Shown in pieces: positions 1 through 7,724 of a stretch of 64,000 nt of DNA. Both the position numbers and the translations under genes were made by a program. The notes beneath the pieces are model-generated. The model made no database searches. It saw only the letters and a list, made by a program, of their open reading frames with translations, and was not told where the DNA came from. The stretch's first letter is position 1, and each line of letters opens with the position of its first letter. Origin of the DNA: Nocardia terpenica (GTDB lineage: Bacteria; Actinomycetota; Actinomycetes; Mycobacteriales; Mycobacteriaceae); the NCBI RefSeq assembly GCF_013186535.1, contig NZ_JABMCZ010000005.1:1178001-1242000 (forward strand), written 5' to 3'.

Positions 1-5
1 AAATA

Positions 6-455
6 ATGAAGGTTACCGATCAGAGGGACCCCGAAGAACCGCTCTGGGACCCTCGCAAGATCACCCACGACGTATGGCGGCGGATCGGCGTCGACCCCGC
101 CACGCTCAGCTCGAACATCGCTGGTTTCACCCACCTCCACGGGTTCAAACGATACGGCGGCCACGACACCCTGCGGACCTACGCGGTCGATGTGTGGTCC
201 CAAGTCTCCACAGTCGGCGACTTCGAACGCGGAGAAGCCCGAGCCGAATTCGTGCCGGTCACGATCGCGGGGCGCCAGGGTCTGCGCTATCGCCCGACAT
301 CCGACCGGACCGGCGATCAATGCCACCTGATCTTTCCCTCACCCCAGGGCTCCTACAGCATCACCGTGACTCGACTGGACTCGCGGAGCCCTGTCGTCCC
401 GTGCGACCGAGTTGTCGAGGTTGCGAAGATTGTGGTTCCGTGGCTGCCCGACTGA
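6..455 (+). CDS. DUF3558-like lipoprotein, 5' end probably cut by window edge
   Basis: The product resembles the globular part of actinobacterial DUF3558 lipoproteins. It begins with a WDPRKITHDVWRRIGVDP-type segment near residues 14-31, comparable to the FDPC..IGDDTIQKMGFDP region of the family, and ends with a short hydrophobic strand and VPWLPD. No signal peptide or lipobox precedes the ATG at 6, and the frame is open to the left edge, so the true start probably lies outside the window. The usual family length is about 180-200 residues against 149 here. It runs toward the reverse-strand YbaB-like gene, with 3 bp between the two stops. DUF3558 genes commonly sit beside T7SS substrates, which fits the next genes. 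The family assignment is moderate; the function of DUF3558 is not known. Confidence 0.6.
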   Translation: MKVTDQRDPEEPLWDPRKITHDVWRRIGVDPATLSSNIAGFTHLHGFKRYGGHDTLRTYAVDVWSQVSTVGDFERGEARAEFVPVTIAGRQGLRYRPTSDRTGDQCHLIFPSPQGSYSITVTRLDSRSPVVPCDRVVEVAKIVVPWLPD

Positions 456-458
456 CGG

Positions 459-845
459 CTAACCGCGGTCGAACCAGCCTCGACGGTGGCGTTCCTCGAA
501 GTAGCGGTCTTCGGCTTCCTCGAGCTTCTGTTGCCGCCGAGCCCGCTCCGCTTCTTCCTGCGCCGAGTTCGCTTGTGCGAACGTGGATATGGCTTCGAAG
601 CGAGGATCGGCACGCAACTCGCGTGTGGCTTCCTCGAGCTTGGGTTGCTTGTCTTGGATCGCCGCCTCGTAGGCAGCAAGGATTGTCTTCTCGTCGTCCA
701 CGGTGACCGACAGCAACCGATCCTCGGCGTCCACGATCACCCGAATGCCGTTCACCACGCCGACTCCGCGGATCTGCTGTATCGCGTAGTGTGCGCGCTG
801 CACCTTCGCACCGAGGTCTCCGAAGTCACTGTCATGCTGAGCCAT
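459..845 (-). CDS. YbaB/EbfC-family DNA-binding protein
   Basis: A 128-residue protein with a central beta-rich segment (GVGVVNGIRVIVDAEDRLLSV, about residues 27-47) followed by long charged helices. The C-terminal part (residues 65-120) is rich in E, R and Q and likely coiled coil. This is the layout of YbaB/EbfC nucleoid-associated proteins, which bind DNA as dimers. Actinobacterial versions are frequent in T7SS-associated gene sets. The ATG at 845 has an AAGGGT-like ribosome site about seven bases upstream. It lies 39 bp downstream of the lipoprotein gene on the same strand and is probably the last gene of that operon. Whether it binds DNA or acts as a secretion-linked partner cannot be told from sequence. 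Confidence 0.65.
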   Translation of the reverse strand: MAQHDSDFGDLGAKVQRAHYAIQQIRGVGVVNGIRVIVDAEDRLLSVTVDDEKTILAAYEAAIQDKQPKLEEATRELRADPRFEAISTFAQANSAQEEAERARRQQKLEEAEDRYFEERHRRGWFDRG

Positions 846-884
846 CAGCGAACCCTTAATCGAATCGGACCGGCCCGGTCACTT

Positions 885-1451
885 TCATGACGGACGCTGG
901 ATCACTGTCGGCTGCGGTGTCTTCGAACCCATTCCCGAGTAAGGAAAGCATGGCGAGGCCGCCGTGACGCTCAACCAGCCATCACCCTTTCCGGCATCCT
1001 GCAAGACGAATGTGTAGTTGTCCGGCGTGCCCAGCCCTGCCAGCGTCGACGTGGCCTCCGAGTCCAGCTTCCAACCCCACCCCGTCCAAGTCTGCCGAAG
1101 TCGCGCGAAATACTGTGCAGTCTGACCCGCTGGAACCCCGACAACCCAGTAACTCACTTGCACCTGATGCGGTCCGTGCTCCTGGTAGCCGTCGTAACAC
1201 GGCATCGGCCCCGCTGGCTGAAACGGGGAACCATGATTATCCCCATCAGGAGACATCGAGAATCCGATCCCGGTCTCGTCGGCAGTCTTCTCGAGGTAGC
1301 CGAAAATCCGTTGACGGGCCGCTTCTTCGGTGAGCGATGGGTCCACTGATTTTGCCTCCTTGTGCTCCTCGTGTGCGCATCCAGTCGGCAGTAGCACCAT
1401 TGCGGCTATTGCCGAGGCGGCAAGCGCTTTAGACCACATCCGTGACATCAT
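885..1451 (-). CDS. Lipoprotein paired with T7SS-type hydrolase
   Basis: A 188-residue exported lipoprotein. The N-terminus is a signal peptide (hydrophobic residues 9-22) ending in LPTGC with Cys25 as the lipidation site; the lipobox is imperfect because Pro sits at -3. The mature part has a helix of the type ARQRIFGYLEKT (about 45-56), then PCYDG, a YWVVGVPAG strand, a YF..L..TW segment and a terminal SPCFP. The same scheme recurs in the lipoprotein at 39460-40074, so the two are paralogues. The start ATG overlaps the stop of the upstream hydrolase by four bases (ATGA), indicating translational coupling. Coupling to a secreted-type hydrolase suggests an immunity or accessory role; this is inference. 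No characterised homologue was recognised. Confidence 0.75.
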   Translation of the reverse strand: MMSRMWSKALAASAIAAMVLLPTGCAHEEHKEAKSVDPSLTEEAARQRIFGYLEKTADETGIGFSMSPDGDNHGSPFQPAGPMPCYDGYQEHGPHQVQVSYWVVGVPAGQTAQYFARLRQTWTGWGWKLDSEATSTLAGLGTPDNYTFVLQDAGKGDGWLSVTAASPCFPYSGMGSKTPQPTVIQRPS

Positions 1452-3088
1452 TTCACCGTAGGGGTGTGTCCGGCGATGATGTCGCCGAGATTGACCAGAG
1501 ACTTACACGGTTTCCCGTTGACGAAATCCCAGTATTGACTGTGCGCTGCGGTGGTGTAACCGGTATGGCCATCCTGACCGGGATCTGATGCGAACACCTG
1601 CGCTCCGAACTCGGGATTTGTCGGACTGGCACCGAACGGATCGGCCAGCAATGCCATCTGAATCATATCGTGCTGTGCCTTGGTAGCGAATACGTGGTTC
1701 GGCACCTGATCTTGCGGGACACCCGTCAAATGGAGGTCGGAGGCATGGTTCACCGTAGTCCCCGGGCTGGCTACAAGTGCCACCGCGTCAGCATTGATGC
1801 TGCGCCCGTGAGCCGCCGCGTCGCCCACGAGTGTGGTGCCGTAACTGTGCGCCACTACCGAATTGTACGACGGTGCGCCATCGTGTGAGGCTCGTAAGCC
1901 ATCCTGGAACCGGTCCAGCGCGGAGACTCCCGCATCGGCGTACTTGCGGTTCGACGCATCATTCACGTCCCAGTTGAACGGGTCCAAATGCTGCCCGACA
2001 TCCACCGGCGTAGGGGGCGTGTCGTATCCGATCCATGCAATCACCGCGGGATGTTCCGCACCACTCGCTCGGCCCCTGTCGAACATTTTCTGAGACCTCA
2101 GCATATCGTCGGACATCTTGGATGGCTGCGCTCCCGTGCCGGGCACGTAGGTGGCAACATGGTCGGCAGTATCGGGATTACCGATGGATACCGCTGCGTG
2201 CGCATTGTGACCGGTTTGAGTGTCGAGCAGCATAAGGTAGCGATCAGGCCCGCTGATCGAGGACACGACCGTATGGAGATCGTCAAGCCTGTTCTTGACC
2301 GCGGGGTCACCGGCTTGAGCGCGAGCAAGTTCGTCCTGCAACTTCATCCGGTTGTAGTGATCGCGGTCGACCACCGGCAGACCATCTCGATTACCGAGGT
2401 ATTGATCATGCCGCCACAGCGCGTCCTTCTCTGCCGGGGTCAGAGTTTCCCAGAAGTCGTGCAGTTGCTTCGGGTCTGTCGGCAGCTGTGCCCTGCCGTC
2501 GAGGATATCTTGGACCTGCGAGCGGACCGGTGGCCCGTCCGGCGTCTTCTCGTACTCGCCCAGGTGCTGAAGCTCGGACGTAATTGCTTGTGCCGCTTTG
2601 GCTTCCGCATCCCCGAACTGGACCAGCAAGGTCTTGATCCGAGTCTGAAAACCCGATGCCTGCGCATCCAACGCCTGCTGTATCAGCACGACCGCGAGCG
2701 GCGCGGTCGACGCACCCGTTTTCGACGGCATCATCGGCGCAGTGACATTGCCGCCGTCGTCGACGACCATGCCAGCGTGCGGGAGGTCGTGGTCGACAAT
2801 GTTCAGCAGTGTTGTCCGGTAGCCGTCGAGTTCGCTGCCGTAGCCGTTGAAGTGGTCGGCGAGCGCAACGACCGTCTCCCCGAGATGATTACCCGCCAGC
2901 TTCTGCGACAGTCCCCGCGCCGATGCCGCCGCGGCCGCCTCCCCCTGCCAACTGTTCATAGCGGAGACGACATCGTGGTCCATCTGCTCCACACGAGCCG
3001 TGAAGGTGCCGTTTTGCGCAGCCAGATCGGCGGCAAAGTTGACCATCGATTGCGGATTGCATTGCCGCACATGGCTGATCGTGGTCAT
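1448..3088 (-). CDS. Alpha/beta hydrolase (DUF1023 type) with WXG100-like N-terminus
   Basis: A 546-residue protein. Residues 1-110 form a helical region with a SWQGEAA motif (near 46-52), like WXG100 T7SS substrates. The C-terminal half is an alpha/beta hydrolase of the DUF1023 type: the nucleophile is Ser415 in AHSYGTT, preceded by the WIGYDTP segment and followed by DPGQDGHTGY and AAHSQYW, which supply likely Asp and His residues. There is no N-terminal signal peptide, as expected for a T7SS substrate. Five bases separate it from the EspC-like gene upstream, and its stop overlaps the lipoprotein start. A secreted lipase/esterase or toxin-like enzyme is plausible; the substrate is unknown. 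The neighbourhood lacks the secretion core genes. Confidence 0.8.
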   Translation of the reverse strand: MTTISHVRQCNPQSMVNFAADLAAQNGTFTARVEQMDHDVVSAMNSWQGEAAAAASARGLSQKLAGNHLGETVVALADHFNGYGSELDGYRTTLLNIVDHDLPHAGMVVDDGGNVTAPMMPSKTGASTAPLAVVLIQQALDAQASGFQTRIKTLLVQFGDAEAKAAQAITSELQHLGEYEKTPDGPPVRSQVQDILDGRAQLPTDPKQLHDFWETLTPAEKDALWRHDQYLGNRDGLPVVDRDHYNRMKLQDELARAQAGDPAVKNRLDDLHTVVSSISGPDRYLMLLDTQTGHNAHAAVSIGNPDTADHVATYVPGTGAQPSKMSDDMLRSQKMFDRGRASGAEHPAVIAWIGYDTPPTPVDVGQHLDPFNWDVNDASNRKYADAGVSALDRFQDGLRASHDGAPSYNSVVAHSYGTTLVGDAAAHGRSINADAVALVASPGTTVNHASDLHLTGVPQDQVPNHVFATKAQHDMIQMALLADPFGASPTNPEFGAQVFASDPGQDGHTGYTTAAHSQYWDFVNGKPCKSLVNLGDIIAGHTPTVK

Positions 3089-3093
3089 CGCGG

Positions 3094-3375
3094 CTACCCA
3101 CCGCTGCTATAGCGACGTAGCTGACCAGCGAACAACTGATCGACTTCTTCGTAAGTCTTGGCCGCCGACTGCGACGCCTCCGACATCTGCCGAACGTTAC
3201 CGCCGATGACACCATATGCCTTGATCACGGCATCCCTGGCCTGCGTCGACAATGCCTGCACCGGCGAATCGGGCATCGTGACTGCGGCCGAGATCGTGAT
3301 TTGGCCGATAGCGTCGGCGTGTCCGGCCAGTGCGCCGCCGAGCTGATGCAGCGTGTCCTGGTCGACCTGAAGCAT
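3094..3375 (-). CDS. EspC/WXG100-like T7SS partner protein
   Basis: A 93-residue, all-helical protein beginning LQVDQDTLHQLGGALAGHAD and ending TYEEVDQLFAGQLRRYSSGG. This matches small actinobacterial EspC-like (DUF2580) T7SS substrates: an N-terminal LxVDxxxL segment, a helical hairpin and a C-terminal YxxVD (YEEVD), close to the YxxxD/E secretion signal. The ATG at 3375 is preferred over the upstream TTG at 3411 because family members begin near this point and an AGGGGG stretch lies upstream. It precedes the hydrolase gene by five bases, so the two may form a heterodimer for export, as WXG100 pairs do. The partner relationship is inferred from position. Confidence 0.7.
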   Translation of the reverse strand: MLQVDQDTLHQLGGALAGHADAIGQITISAAVTMPDSPVQALSTQARDAVIKAYGVIGGNVRQMSEASQSAAKTYEEVDQLFAGQLRRYSSGG

Positions 3376-4048
3376 GTAGCCCAACGATCCCCCTGAAGAA
3401 CCGAGTTCCAACCCGCAAAGCCTCCTGCGGACACTAGCATGTCGCCCCTGACCAGGGCATCCGCCGAAGGTAGGAACCCGTATTTGCGTCCGCCTGCTCA
3501 GCCTCTTGGACGCTGGGCTCGCCTGTCGTCGTCCTGTCTCGTGGCGGATTCGGATGCCTAGCCCTGGAACCCTTCGCGGGGTGCCTTCCGAGGCGTGTCG
3601 CGTGATGTTCGGTGTTCCGTGCAGATTCGCGAAATAGGTTGTGCCGCAACCTTGATCACTTCATGTAGCAGATAGGAGTTGGGACCCCGGAAGGAAGAAA
3701 AGAAAGAGAAAAGACCGTAACCCAACAGAGAACTTGCCGAATTTCCCTCTACAGAACCAAGAGCGGCGCGCATGCGCGCGCCGCCCGGTGCGCCCGCCCT
3801 CCGCTCCGCTCCCGGGCGGGCACCCCGGCGCAGAACCAGGATGGGGAACCGAACCACTACAGGGCAAAAGCACCGACTACTGATCCGCCCACCGCACAAG
3901 TGGTGCCCTACGGTGTATTTTGCTCATGCCGACAGTCCTGTCGGGGCCGTCCAGAATTTCCGAAACAGACCTGATGGTCTGCAAAGTTGACAGGTGCGAG
4001 ATGATCTGAGTTGGCACATACTGTGCCGCGAACAAGGAGATATCCACC
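3376..4048. other. Gene-free interval with purine tract and hairpins
   Basis: About 670 bases without a convincing gene. Open frames here are short, start poorly and have unusual composition. The stretch contains a 26-base purine-only run on the + strand (3689-3714) and two strong inverted repeats listed separately. It separates the reverse-strand T7SS set from a small forward gene, so promoters for both probably lie here; no clear -35/-10 pair was identified. Confidence 0.5.
3763..3824. repeat. Two adjacent GC-rich hairpins
   Basis: The first hairpin has 9-bp arms GCGGCGCGC (3763-3771) and GCGCGCCGC (3776-3784) with a four-base loop. The second pairs GGTG..CCCGCCC (3787-3799, two-base bulge) with GGGCGGGCACC (3814-3824). 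No T-run follows in either direction. They could be a transcription barrier, an RNA structure or simply GC-rich sequence. Confidence 0.45.
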
Positions 4049-4219
4049 ATGCCCCTGTGGCAGTCAGTCACGGTGCTCTGCGACCGTTCAACCGCAGATG
4101 ACATAGTTATCAGCGAAGCCCGCCGGATAGCGGCCGCTGCTGGACATGCTAATGCTCACAGCTTTTGGATTACAAAGCGGCTCCCCAATTCGATCACTGT
4201 TGAATACCTCGACGAATAG
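4049..4219 (+). CDS. Small protein of unknown function (56 aa)
   Basis: An ATG at 4049 follows a strong AAGGAG ribosome site (4034-4039) at good spacing. The frame gives a 56-residue protein beginning MPLWQSVTVLCDRSTADD and ending in VEYLDE, with stop TAG at 4217-4219. The middle is a helix rich in Ala (ARRIAAAAGHANAH). The alternating hydrophobic start (VTVLCD) and the IVISEARRIAAA segment look like a small alpha/beta fold. No family is recognised. It stands alone between a structured gene-free interval and the truncated dehydrogenase. Support rests on the ribosome site and sensible composition; no promoter was found. Confidence 0.5.
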   Translation: MPLWQSVTVLCDRSTADDIVISEARRIAAAAGHANAHSFWITKRLPNSITVEYLDE

Positions 4220-4432
4220 ATGAACTGTCCGGGTCCGGCATCATAGGTGGACGTCGGACCCGGACGATCGAGCGGCCACTGTTCCAATTCGCCAAATCAC
4301 TGCCGCGCCCCTCCGGGGCTTGCCACGTCGTATCGACGCCGTTGAAGAAGGTTGGTTTGCCCATTATTTGCGTAAGAGATAGATACGACCGCGACGTTAG
4401 GAGTGTTGCCAATGACTCATCCGCAGATCGCC

Positions 4433-4789
4433 TCAGTCCTGCTCGAAACACCGAACGGCGGTGCCGGTACCGGTCCAGCCGATGAGGATCTCATCCGGGG
4501 AGCCGAGCACCTCCGCCGAGGAATACAGCGAGTTGCACAACACCACCCCGCCGACCTCGATCCCGAACACATCCTCGGCCACCGCCACGACCCGTCCGAT
4601 GCAGGTCGGGCCAGGAACGAGCGGGACCGGCAGGTCATAGCCCAGGTCCCCGTTCAATACCTGGCGGGTGTACGACGGTACCCGGACCGCCAGCACGTCC
4701 ACCAGAACACCGCCCGGGACCACCGACGGGTCGGGCACCTCGGTAACCCGCCAAGGCCCACCGACCTTGTCCAACCACACAGCACGCAC
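4433..4789 (-). pseudogene. Truncated zinc-type alcohol dehydrogenase (MDR) fragment
   Basis: The 118-residue product matches only the N-terminal catalytic part of medium-chain dehydrogenases: MRAVWLDKVGGPWRVTEV at the start, the YTRQVLNGDLGYDLPVPLVPG segment, GRVVAVAEDV, and a terminal SPDEILIGWTGTGTAV. Normal members run to about 340-400 residues and add a Rossmann NAD(P) domain, which is absent. Neither frame downstream (toward 4200) continues the family. The start is a GTG at 4789. It is best read as a gene remnant left by a deletion, though a short protein might still be made. Confidence 0.65.
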
Positions 4790-5161
4790 CGAGCCAGCCT
4801 ACGACTTACCAAGCACCACAGGAACATCCTGAAATCAGCCGAACGCGCGGTCCGAAGCAACCATGCGGGATTCCCGAAAAACCAACGCGCCGAGAACATC
4901 TCGGATAGAGGCAGTGCATGGAAACGTCGCTGCGCGCGTTCGGATCGTTGTGGTCGGTGAAGTCGGCCTGATCCGACCGTCCCACAGTCGATTCGATCTC
5001 GCTCATGATCCGAGTACGCCGAGGAGATGGGACAGAACCGTCCTAACTTCACCGAAAAATCTTGACGCATGCCGCACGCCGTGCGGTCCGAAGATCAACG
5101 CGGACAGCCGATCTCGGCATTTCCAACGCACCCACATAGGGAACGACTCCGTAGTGATCTG
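4790..5161. other. Gene-free interval upstream of tetR operon
   Basis: About 370 bases between the truncated dehydrogenase and the tetR promoter. Frames on both strands are arginine-rich and lack ribosome sites, and no family is recognised. I see nothing functional here besides the promoter at its right end. Confidence 0.4.
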
Positions 5162-5191
5162 TTGACAAATTTAGTGAGCGCTCATTAAATT
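5162..5191 (+). promoter_or_regulatory. tetR promoter with overlapping palindromic operator
   Basis: TTGACA at 5162-5167 is a perfect -35 box, and TTAAAT at 5185-5190 is a fair -10 box at 17-bp spacing. A 24-bp palindrome (5168-5191, core GAGCGCTC, one mismatched pair) covers the spacer and the -10 box. Bound repressor would therefore block RNA polymerase, the classic TetR autoregulation layout. The predicted transcription start falls at about 5197-5198, on the ATG, so the mRNA may be leaderless. Confidence 0.7.
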
Positions 5192-5197
5192 CATGTC

Positions 5198-5863
5198 ATG
5201 ATCGAGTCCAGCGAGCCGTCGCAACCCAGGCGGCGTGGCCGCCCGCCCAAGAGTGACGGTGTCGCCACCCGGGATCTGCTGTTGGGTGCGGCTTTGGAAC
5301 GCTTTGCGCGCCAAGGGTTTGCGGCGACCACGGTGCGGCAGATCGCCGCCGATATCGGAGTGCGTGACAGCGCGATCTATGGGCATTTCGCGAGCAAGCA
5401 GGCGATCTACGACGCCCTGTTCGATGAAGCGGGACCGGCGTCGTTCGAAGCGCTGGGGATCGATGTGGCGTCGCTGTGTGCGGCAGGTCCGCGACAAGCG
5501 GTGCCGGAGTTGGTCGCACGGGTGATGGATGGCTGGTCCGAGCCGAGGGCGCGGCGCTTCCTGAGCGTGCTGCTGCGCGACGGCACCGGCGACGGCGGGC
5601 CCGGCGGCTTGGCGCTCGCGATCGAAGCGGCCAGAGATCGGCTCGGAGAACCGTTTCTGCGGTGGCAGCGCGACGGTCTCGTCCGCGCCGACATCCCGGC
5701 CCGGCAGCTGGTGTGGGAACTGTTCGCGCCGTTGCAGATTCCGCGCCTGCTGCATTTGCGTGCCTACACCGGCGAGTCCGACCTGGCGGCGGCCCGCGTG
5801 CTGGTCGCCGACCACGTGTCGTTCTTCCTGACGTGTGTCACCATCCCCGAGAGGACCAACTGA
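5198..5863 (+). CDS. TetR/AcrR-family transcriptional regulator
   Basis: A 221-residue regulator. A basic N-terminal arm (PRRRGRPPKSDG, about 10-21) leads into the TetR helix-turn-helix at residues 29-70, with ATTVRQIAADIGVRDSAIYGHFASKQAIYDALF as key elements. The C-terminal ligand domain follows at normal family length. It likely represses its own operon through the palindrome just upstream. Its stop overlaps the ATG of the MBL-fold gene (TGATG), so the genes are co-translated. The ligand is unknown and may be a substrate of the two downstream hydrolase-like enzymes. Confidence 0.9.
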   Translation: MIESSEPSQPRRRGRPPKSDGVATRDLLLGAALERFARQGFAATTVRQIAADIGVRDSAIYGHFASKQAIYDALFDEAGPASFEALGIDVASLCAAGPRQAVPELVARVMDGWSEPRARRFLSVLLRDGTGDGGPGGLALAIEAARDRLGEPFLRWQRDGLVRADIPARQLVWELFAPLQIPRLLHLRAYTGESDLAAARVLVADHVSFFLTCVTIPERTN

Positions 5864-6819
5864 TGTACTGCCACCTGCCCGTCGTCACCGAATTCGACGA
5901 AAGGCCAACCGGATTCGTCGCACCGAATCTCAGTCCCGAGGGCCTGCGCCTGCAGCCACAGGAAGTCGGCGAGGGCGCCTGGGCGCTGATGGCCAACCAA
6001 TTCCCCAAGGACAACAACGGACTGATCGTGGGTGAGCGCGCGGCGCTGGTCGTGGACTCCGGGATCACTCCCGGGATCGGCCGCCACATCCAGGACGTGG
6101 CCGCCGAGCTGACCGGCACACCGATCAGATACCTCGCCAACACCACATTCCACGGCGATCACACCTTCGGCAACGCCGCGTTCCCCGATGCGGTGACGAT
6201 CTTCTCCTCGCGGCTGAACAAGGCCGCGATGACCGATCTCTCGGCGGAGAAACGAATCCGGACCGAGAGCATGTACGGCGACAACGGACTCGATACCGTG
6301 CACACCTGGCGGCGTCCGGACGTGGTGTTCGATCGGTTCTGCGAGATCGATCTCGGCGGCCGGGTCGTGCACCTGTGGCATCTGGGGCCGGGCAACGGGT
6401 CCGGCGACACCATCGTCCACGTCCCCGATGCCAGGGTGGCCTGGACCGGCAACTTCGCCATGCCCGCCGGAGTCGTGCCGATGATGCTGATCGGCGATCC
6501 GCTCGGCTATGCCCGGACATTGCGCACCATGCAGGCCATCCTTCCGCTGGACACGCTGGTGCCGGGGCACGGTTTCCTCGGCGCCGCCGAACCCGGCATA
6601 TCCGGACTGATCTCCTACTGCGAACACCTCGCGGCCGCGGTTGGCCGCGCCCATGAGGCGGGTGTTCCGGTCGAGGAGCTCTACGACGAGTTGCCCACCT
6701 GGGACATCGAACTGCCCGCCACCGAGCCGTTCCGCGCATTGGCGGCGTCGCTGCACCGGCTCAACATCCTGCTCACCTACCGCTGGATGGACGGCGTCCG
6801 CGCAGCGTTGGTCCGATGA
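5863..6819 (+). CDS. MBL-fold hydrolase-like protein with altered metal ligands
   Basis: A 318-residue metallo-beta-lactamase fold protein. The ATG at 5863 is chosen because it follows GAGAGGACC and overlaps the tetR stop; the frame extends further 5' but only inside tetR. The usual HxHxDH motif reads T-F-H-G-D-H (residues 95-100), so its first His is Thr. The later GHTxGD motif reads GPGNGSGD (Asn178 for His), and the TGD before the bridging Asp reads TGN (Asn197). The last motif PGHG (His236) is intact. Several dinuclear metal ligands are therefore replaced, so one metal site or none may remain; this may be a trait of its subfamily. It overlaps the downstream hydrolase by four bases. Confidence 0.8.
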   Translation: MYCHLPVVTEFDERPTGFVAPNLSPEGLRLQPQEVGEGAWALMANQFPKDNNGLIVGERAALVVDSGITPGIGRHIQDVAAELTGTPIRYLANTTFHGDHTFGNAAFPDAVTIFSSRLNKAAMTDLSAEKRIRTESMYGDNGLDTVHTWRRPDVVFDRFCEIDLGGRVVHLWHLGPGNGSGDTIVHVPDARVAWTGNFAMPAGVVPMMLIGDPLGYARTLRTMQAILPLDTLVPGHGFLGAAEPGISGLISYCEHLAAAVGRAHEAGVPVEELYDELPTWDIELPATEPFRALAASLHRLNILLTYRWMDGVRAALVR

Positions 6820-7724
6820 TCCCCGCGCGGCTCGTCGGAACCGGCGCTGTCCGGGTGATCGCGGCACACGATTGGCTGGTCCCCAGCGGGGCCTGGGGAT
6901 GCTTCCGCGACTATCTCGACGGCGAACAATTCACCTATGCGCTGCTGGACGCTCGTGGATACGGCGCGCGGCGTTCGGTAGCCGGCGAGTACTCCATGCG
7001 CGAATGGGCCCGCGACATCATCGCGTTGGCCGACCAGCTCGGCTGGGACGAATTCTGCCTCCTCGGGCACTCGATGGGCGCGAAAGCCGCCCAGCAGGCC
7101 ATGGCCGACGCTCCGCACCGAGTTCGCCGACTCGCCGCCCTCGCCCCCACCCCACCCGGACCCGTCCAGCTCGACGCCAGCCAGCGAACACTGTTCGAGA
7201 ACGCGGTACATTCACCGCGCGCCCGCCGGGAGCTGGTGGACTATTCCACCGGCCGCCGGGCCGGTGCCGGATGGCTGAACTACATGGTGCGGGCATCATG
7301 TCGCGGATCGACACCAGCCGCATTCGCCGCCTACGCCGACTCGTTCGTTCACGACGACCTCACCGCCGACGTCGCTGGCATTCCGACTCCCGTGAAAGTC
7401 ATTGCGGGCAAGCATGATCAAGCGACCTCCGAACACCAGATCCGCAGCATCTGGCCCGACATCTACCCAAACTTCCAACTACAGGTACTGGCCGATGCCG
7501 GTCATTACCCCATGCACGAAACCCGGTCGCCCTCGCCGCCACCGTGGAATCCTTTCTCACATGAGCGGCACCTGTTAGACGCCTGTTCCCCGATTGCGGG
7601 CGGCAGGCCCGACCTTGAACTGTGGCTCACCGGACTACTGGGCCCTTCCTCGTTCGCCACCTCTCTCTGCGAAACGACAGAGGCAGAGATGGTCGACGGC
7701 CTACACCGGTCCGTCAATGGGTGA
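6816..7724 (+). CDS. Alpha/beta hydrolase with frameshifted C-terminus
   Basis: An alpha/beta hydrolase. Ser86 in GHSMG is the nucleophile, GKHDQ (near residue 196) carries the probable acid and GHYPMHET (near 230) the catalytic His. The family would end shortly after this His. Here the reading changes to a non-family tail, while the next frame over reads P-V-A-L-A-A-T-V-E-S-F-L-T and stops at 7562-7564, a typical hydrolase end. Restoring one C in the run at about 7519-7523 would join them. The present frame runs on to 7724 and into the convergent ATPase gene, supporting a one-base loss or a sequencing error. It starts four bases inside the MBL gene, as third gene of the tetR operon. Confidence 0.75.
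   Translation: MIPARLVGTGAVRVIAAHDWLVPSGAWGCFRDYLDGEQFTYALLDARGYGARRSVAGEYSMREWARDIIALADQLGWDEFCLLGHSMGAKAAQQAMADAPHRVRRLAALAPTPPGPVQLDASQRTLFENAVHSPRARRELVDYSTGRRAGAGWLNYMVRASCRGSTPAAFAAYADSFVHDDLTADVAGIPTPVKVIAGKHDQATSEHQIRSIWPDIYPNFQLQVLADAGHYPMHETRSPSPPPWNPFSHERHLLDACSPIAGGRPDLELWLTGLLGPSSFATSLCETTEAEMVDGLHRSVNG

Noticed and set aside
1988..3112. 374-codon forward open frame opposite the T7SS hydrolase
   Set aside because: Shadow of the hydrolase gene; composition typical of antisense frames in high-GC DNA.
3558..3899. 113-codon reverse frame in the hairpin region
   Set aside because: Spans the hairpins and purine run, Arg/Gly/Phe-biased, no ribosome site or family.
5764..6867. 367-codon reverse open frame opposite the MBL gene
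   Set aside because: The forward frame carries MBL motifs and a coupled start; the reverse frame has none.
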